Shown here: positions 57,801-64,000 of the stretch, piece by piece | How positions within the stretch are numbered: position 1 is the stretch's first letter | How the letters are laid out: each line of letters begins with the position of its first letter | Assembly (NCBI RefSeq): GCF_014204495.1 | Contig: NZ_JACHLN010000002.1 | Location: 620,001-684,000 of the forward strand | DNA from: Sphingomonas kyeonggiensis | GTDB taxonomy: Bacteria > Pseudomonadota > Alphaproteobacteria > Sphingomonadales > Sphingomonadaceae | Direction of reading: 5' to 3' | Length of the DNA: 64,000 nt | Notes under the pieces: generated by a model | Database searches by the model: none | What the model was told of the DNA's origin: nothing | Seen by the model: the letters and a program-made list of their open reading frames with translations, nothing else | Made by a program: the position numbers and the translations under genes

Positions 57801-58326
57801 GCCGGACGATCTCGATATAGAGCCGGTCGCCGAACAGCGACTCGAGCCGGCTGGCATAATAGGCCGCCGCGCTGTCCTGCTGCTCGGCATAGAGCCGCGC
57901 CAGCGCACCCTCGCGCCCCGCGGTCAGGCAGATCAGGCCGTCGGTGCGCCCCTCGAGCGTATCGAAGGGGATATGCGCCTCTTCCTCGAGCGGGCGATCG
58001 AGATGCGCCATCGAGACAAGATCGCACAGGTTGAGATAGCCGGCATCGTCCTGCGCATAGAGCGCCAGCCAGTCGATCGGCGCCGCGACTCCGTCGGGCA
58101 TGTTCGGGCGCTTGACCGCAAGCAGCGTACCGATGATCGGCTGGATGCCCGACTTCATCGCGGCATCGCCGAAGCTCATCGAGGCATAGAGGCCGTTGCG
58201 ATCGGCCACCGCGATCGCCGGAAAACCGAGCTCCTTCGCCCGCTTGGGGATCGCCTTGGGTTCGATCGCGCCCTCCAGCATGGTGAAGGACGAGAAGACC
58301 CGAAGCGGAACGAAGCCGGAATGCAT
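54853..58326 (-). CDS. dnaE: DNA polymerase III alpha subunit (DnaE1)
   Basis: 1157 residues, the replicative polymerase. The N-terminal PHP domain starts [14 protein letters not shown]. The palm carries [14 protein letters not shown] and the catalytic PDFDIDF, with a third acid further on. [24 protein letters not shown] is the fingers region, then HhH and OB domains toward the C-terminus. Length and the PHP start fit DnaE1 rather than the error-prone DnaE2. It stands alone, divergent from the MraZ-like gene. Confidence 0.97.
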   Translation of the reverse strand: [1157 protein letters not shown]

Positions 58327-58636
58327 CGCCCGATATTAGGGGGCCGCTCTCCGTGGCGCTACCCGTGGGGAGCGTTTTCCACAATTTTCAAGCGTTTGGG
58401 CTCAGGATTCTTCCCTACGCGCGGACTCGGACGGGTGCTCTCCTGAATGGAAGCCCGCGCCGAGCTGGTTCAGAACATAGTTAATGGCAGTAAACATTTC
58501 GTCGATGGAACGGAACGGTTCATCGGCGGATCAGAATTGGGCGTTATTATGGCAACTATAAGGCAAGCAGGGAAACCTAATGAGGTTTCAGTGACTTACC
58601 AGCGCGAAACCCCCGTTTTCTGACGAGTCGAAACCC
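58327..58636. other. 310-bp region between divergent dnaE and the MraZ-like gene
   Basis: No gene is supported. Its right half is noticeably richer in A and T than the surroundings, as expected for promoters. It contains one small perfect hairpin, GAAACCT-AATG-AGGTTTC (58572-58589), about 48 bp upstream of the MraZ-like ATG. I did not find a convincing MraZ-box array. Confidence 0.5.
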
Positions 58637-59122
58637 ATGAACGCTCTTTACCATGGTAGCGAACTTTGCGAGGTCGATGCGGACGGAAACGTCGCCATCC
58701 CGGCCTTTCTCGAAGCCACCCTGCCCCCCGAAACCAGTCCCGAGATCATCGTCGCCATGCATCAGGGCGACAGCTGCCTGGTCGGCTATGGCCGCGAGCA
58801 TCTCGCCACCCTCGCCGAGCGCGCCGAGCGCCGCCGGCTGGCGGAGGAAGTCCGGGGCGAGGAAGCCCGCAGCCACTATCACCGCATGCGCGGCACCTTC
58901 GGCCTTTCCGAGCGGATGAAGCGCGAAGGCAAGGGCCTGCGCATCCCCGCGGCGATGCGCCATCTCGGCCGCATCGACGATCTGGCGCTGTTCGTCGGTG
59001 CCGGAGACAGCTTCGAAATCTGGAACCCCGTGCTCGCGCTCGAAAGCGACGACGAGCATTTACGCGCCCTGGCCGAATTCCGGCTGCGGACGCGCGGCAC
59101 CAAGTCCAAGGGAGTGCATTGA
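58637..59122 (+). CDS. MraZ-like double-AbrB-domain protein outside the dcw cluster
   Basis: 161 residues. The first swapped-hairpin half runs YHGSELCEVDADGNVAIPAFL. DSCLVGYGREHL follows, then the helix region with LAERAERRRLAEEV. The second half reads GKGLRIPAAMRHLGRIDD and ends LALFVGAGDSFEIWNP. This is the plan of MraZ, a DNA-binding regulator normally first in the division and cell wall cluster. No mraW, ftsL or mur gene follows; the next gene is a small His/Cys-rich protein one base after the stop. Confidence 0.78.
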   Translation: MNALYHGSELCEVDADGNVAIPAFLEATLPPETSPEIIVAMHQGDSCLVGYGREHLATLAERAERRRLAEEVRGEEARSHYHRMRGTFGLSERMKREGKGLRIPAAMRHLGRIDDLALFVGAGDSFEIWNPVLALESDDEHLRALAEFRLRTRGTKSKGVH

Positions 59123-59123
59123 G

Positions 59124-59552
59124 ATGAGTATCCGCTGCAACATGATGGGCCACACCGCCGGCACGACCCATCACCACAACCAGGGCCTCGATTTCGCGAC
59201 CTGCCACCATTGCGGTTGCGACCTGATCCGCCCCGACGGTGGCGAGTGGAGCGAAGTGCCCGAGGGCTTCCAGGTGGTGTGGCGCGAATTCGGCCGGACC
59301 GGCGACGCCGCCTCGGTCGCCGACCGGATGGCCCGCATGGCGCCCCCGCCCCGCCGCCGCGAAGCGCGCAACGCCCGCCCCAAGCCGCGCCGTGATGCGC
59401 GCGGTCGCCCGTTCTCGGCGGGTTTCGGCATGGTCGGCGCGCTTGCCAATCTCGGCAAGCTGGTCGGCAGTGATGTCGAAGACGACACCTCCGGCATCGA
59501 GGCCAGCGGCCAGTATGTCATCCGCCTGCCGCACACCGGCACGACCCATTAA
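59124..59552 (+). CDS. Small His/Cys-rich protein of unknown function
   Basis: 142 residues. The first 45 residues are rich in metal-binding side chains, including TTHHHNQG and CHHCGCDLI, which fits a zinc-ribbon-like knuckle. A basic middle (RRREARNARPKPRRDARGR) and a C-terminal stretch ending IRLPHTGTTH follow. No family recognised. Its ATG follows the MraZ-like stop by one base (TGAGATG), so the two are coupled. A strong hairpin ends the unit. Confidence 0.75.
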   Translation: MSIRCNMMGHTAGTTHHHNQGLDFATCHHCGCDLIRPDGGEWSEVPEGFQVVWREFGRTGDAASVADRMARMAPPPRRREARNARPKPRRDARGRPFSAGFGMVGALANLGKLVGSDVEDDTSGIEASGQYVIRLPHTGTTH

Positions 59553-59599
59553 GGACCGCGCATCCGCATAGCGTACCGGTAGTACGCGCGGTCCCGGAC

Positions 59600-59647
59600 C
59601 CGGTGGCGGGGTGCACCTCCTCCCGCCCCGCCACCGGCCTCCTTGTT
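59600..59647 (+). terminator. Terminator-like hairpin after the MraZ-like operon
   Basis: Twelve-base perfect arms CCGGTGGCGGGG (59600-59611) and CCCCGCCACCGG (59626-59637) with a 14-nt loop, then a pyrimidine-rich CCTCCTTGTTT stretch. It lies 47 bp after the stop of the His/Cys-rich gene. Confidence 0.65.
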
Positions 59648-59754
59648 TCCGATGCTAGATCGATCCCTCGGCACTCCCACGCCAGTTCGTCCGCCGGGAA
59701 GCTTGCACCCATTCCGAGCGCAACTATGACCCTGTCCAAGATTGGAGAGGGCAT

Positions 59755-60039
59755 ATGGATCATCGACCGGAAGTTCGGATCTCTAAACAGATCGAACCGC
59801 ACAGCGCAGGAAAGACCTGGGTCTTCAAAGGCGCGATTGATGCCGATGCGCTCGAACTGCACCTCGCCACCAGAATCTGGGCCAAGATCCTTTCGAGCTA
59901 CAGCCCTAACCAACTCAGTCTAACGGACCAGATACCATCCGCGGCCGTCGACGAGGTCCAGGCACTTGCCCAGCGTGTTGTGGATCGTGACGGCCCTCCG
60001 AGCGACGGCGTGCTCGTCATACTGGAACCAGCGGACTGA
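59755..60039 (+). CDS. Small hypothetical protein
   Basis: 94 residues, MDHRPEVRISKQIEPH at the start and GVLVILEPAD at the end, soluble and without recognised motifs. A good ribosome binding site (GGAGAGG) lies 5 bases before the ATG, which is the main support for it being a gene. It has its own upstream gap of about 200 bp and is followed by 140 bp before gyrA. Could be a species-specific gene. Confidence 0.5.
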   Translation: MDHRPEVRISKQIEPHSAGKTWVFKGAIDADALELHLATRIWAKILSSYSPNQLSLTDQIPSAAVDEVQALAQRVVDRDGPPSDGVLVILEPAD

Positions 60040-60179
60040 CAGGCAAATGCCCTTCGCGTACTGAGCACCTCCCGACTTATCCCCAGCTTTCCCTCGCGTA
60101 CGCACGCGCGCGCGGGCGGGGTTGGCAGGATGCGTCGGCAGCGTTAGAGCCGTAAGACACACTCAAGAACCCGAAAGCG

Positions 60180-62957
<2,778 letters not shown>

Positions 62958-62967
62958 GGCAGCGGAT

Positions 62968-63040
62968 CCCCGGCGAAAGCCGGGGACTCAGGGTCGAGCA
63001 GGACATCGCAAAGCAACCCTGGGCCCTGGCGTCGCCGGGG
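62968..63040. repeat. Dispersed palindromic repeat, family A, copy 4
   Basis: Arms at 62968-62993 and 63017-63040 are diverged but still pair over most of their length, with the family core CCCCGGCGAAAGCCGGGG intact in the left arm. It starts 11 bp after the gyrA stop and probably sits in its 3' untranslated RNA. Confidence 0.8.
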
Positions 63041-63065
63041 AACCGGAAACACCAGGAGGCGCGCC

Positions 63066-63413
63066 ATGCCCGACAACACCGCCTATAAGATCCTCACCGC
63101 CGAGCAGATGCACGTCCTCGAGCATGAAGGTGTGTTCGCGGGCGCGCCGATCGACTTGGCTGACGGCTATATCCACCTCTCCACCGCTGCGCAGGTCGAG
63201 GAGACGCTGGACAAGCATTTCGCCGGACAGACCGGCCTGTGGCTCGCCGCGGTCGACCTGGAGGCGATGGGCGACGCGGTGCAGTGGGAGCCATCGCGCG
63301 GCGGCCAGCTGTTCCCGCACCTCTACGCGCCGCTGCCGCTCGATGTCGTGACCGCCTATAGCGAGGTCGGCTACGAGCCGGACGGCACCCTGCGCCTGCC
63401 CGTCACCGGCTAG
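63066..63413 (+). CDS. DUF952 family protein
   Basis: 115 residues. YKILTAEQMHVLEHEGVFAG, then DLADGYIHLSTAAQVEETL and FPHLYAPLPLDVV are the conserved DUF952 blocks, with the His of YIHLS central. The fold is related to glutathione S-transferase-like or ADP-ribosyl-binding small domains in some reports; function is not known. It lies about 108 bp after gyrA and may be read through from it. Confidence 0.85.
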   Translation: MPDNTAYKILTAEQMHVLEHEGVFAGAPIDLADGYIHLSTAAQVEETLDKHFAGQTGLWLAAVDLEAMGDAVQWEPSRGGQLFPHLYAPLPLDVVTAYSEVGYEPDGTLRLPVTG

Positions 63414-63549
63414 TCCGCCGGCCGTACCGAGGCGCTCGGCGGCAATAGCGGATACCGCGCAAATACCTCCTCCGCCTGCCATCCGTGGCCGCCGCCCGCC
63501 CGGATCCGCCCCCGAAAAGCCAGGGCGAAATATTATTCCGCTTTGGTGC

Positions 63550-63578
63550 TTGACGGCTCGGCCACCTACCCGTAATTG
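63550..63578 (+). promoter_or_regulatory. Sigma70-type promoter of tRNA-Glu
   Basis: TTGACG (63550-63555) and TAATTG (63573-63578) are spaced by exactly 17 nt, and the mature tRNA starts 21 bp after the -10 box. This is the best housekeeping promoter seen in the window. Confidence 0.7.
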
Positions 63579-63598
63579 CCCGCTTCCGCAGCGCTAAC

Positions 63599-63673
63599 GG
63601 CCCCTTCGTCTAGCGGTCAGGACGTCGCCCTCTCACGGCGAAAACACGAGTTCGATTCTCGTAGGGGTCACCA
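63599..63673 (+). tRNA. tRNA-Glu (anticodon CTC)
   Basis: The 75-nt sequence folds as a cloverleaf: acceptor GGCCCCT/AGGGGTC with discriminator A and an encoded CCA (63671-63673), D arm GTC/GAC, anticodon stem TCGCC/GGCGA with loop CTCTCAC, and T arm ACGAG/CTCGT with loop TTCGATT. The anticodon at 63632-63634 is CTC, reading GAG codons. Confidence 0.95.
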
Positions 63674-63998
63674 GCTTCCACCGGAAGCGATGCAAGCGCC
63701 GTGCGATCCTGCGCCATCGCCTTGTTCTTCCGCCCGGCCCCAGGCCCGGCAAGTCGGCGCCATGCCGCCGAAGCGGGATCGGCAGGCCTAGATCCCCGGC
63801 GTCGAAGCAACGCTTCCGCCCCGCGAGCAGCAGAATTCGTCGCGTCGATCCGATCCACCGTGTCGACCACGCTCCCGACGAAGCATGGAACCTCGGCCTT
63901 GAAAGCAGGATCAAGCGCGAAATCGTCTTGTCGGCCCGCCCAAACGCCGGTTGATCCGGCGTCGCGACAACGAGCCCGTCGCGCTGTTCGTCATCCTC
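63610..63998 (-). pseudogene. Possible frameshifted or spurious coding remnant behind tRNA-Glu
   Basis: No intact gene is supported in the last 327 bp. On the minus strand one frame is open from the right edge and reads DGLVVATPDQPAFGRADK. Near 63926 a one-base shift leads to another frame reading FALDPAFKAEVPCFVGSVVD and then on until it runs antisense into the tRNA. The two pieces look protein-like and would join with one missing base, but no family is recognised. This may be chance. Confidence 0.2.
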
Positions 63999-64000
63999 GT

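Noticed and set aside
63633..63673. Antisense peptide ending ENRTRVFAVRGRRPDR
   Set aside because: This is the complement of tRNA-Glu, a known artefact of gene prediction.

Overview
The window is about 64 kb of high-GC, gene-dense bacterial chromosome from an alphaproteobacterium, almost certainly of the order Sphingomonadales (Sphingomonas or a close relative). The assignment rests on gene sets and orders rather than a search: pckA divergent from a ChvI/ChvG two-component pair, followed by a short HprK-type protein, RapZ, a mannose-type PTS EIIA and HPr; a sphingomonad-type MraZ-like protein; and many intergenic copies of the GC-rich palindromes common in sphingomonads. There is no phage, insertion sequence, CRISPR array, plasmid gene or origin. 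This is core genome with mostly housekeeping content.

Layout. 1-5.1 kb: a partial TPR protein, an RsmB-type rRNA methyltransferase, purT, a secreted TonB-C-like protein and a PAP2 membrane phosphatase. 5.1-9.98 kb: guaB flanked by two small proteins that look like distant paralogues of each other, a CitE-like lyase, then an SPFH/NfeD pair. 10-15.7 kb: a Tat-exported DUF885 peptidase, a DUF2809 membrane protein, an AraC regulator broken by an amber codon, a secreted beta-lactamase-fold hydrolase and two small unknowns. 15.7-21.8 kb: pckA, then chvI-chvG-hprK-like-rapZ-EIIA-HPr, the regulatory core of the window. Its HprK homologue has lost the Walker A motif. 21.8-29.6 kb: TPR proteins, a SpoU methyltransferase, a META-domain protein, rmuC, def, recR, fmt and truA. 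29.6-38.6 kb: an RNA m5U methyltransferase overlapping nnr, a lipoprotein, ilvD, an N-formylglutamate amidohydrolase-like gene, a crotonase, and the overlapping set ETF-QO/TPR/ispE read leftwards. 40.3-46.5 kb: a UDG-like protein without cysteines, a lytic transglycosylase and moaB (overlapping), two YbjN-like secreted paralogues, a VOC protein and a PA0069-type radical SAM protein. 46.5-54.6 kb: a two-domain SGNH hydrolase/deacetylase under a LacI-type palindrome, a possible antisense-strand small RNA ending in an orphan terminator, an M1 aminopeptidase, a second gluzincin-like protein and an acyl-CoA ligase. 54.8-63.4 kb: dnaE1, a MraZ-like protein away from any division cluster with a histidine/cysteine-rich partner, a small unknown, gyrA and a DUF952 protein. 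63.6 kb: tRNA-Glu(CTC) with its own promoter.

The main functional unit is the ChvIG-PTS block. The EIIA and HPr genes have no sugar-specific EIIB/EIIC beside them, so they are probably regulatory. HPr keeps both its phosphorylatable His and the Ser that HprK normally modifies, but the HprK-like protein should not bind ATP in the usual way. The intergenic regions carry at least five types of short palindromic repeat, with three types stacked in one 350-bp gap.
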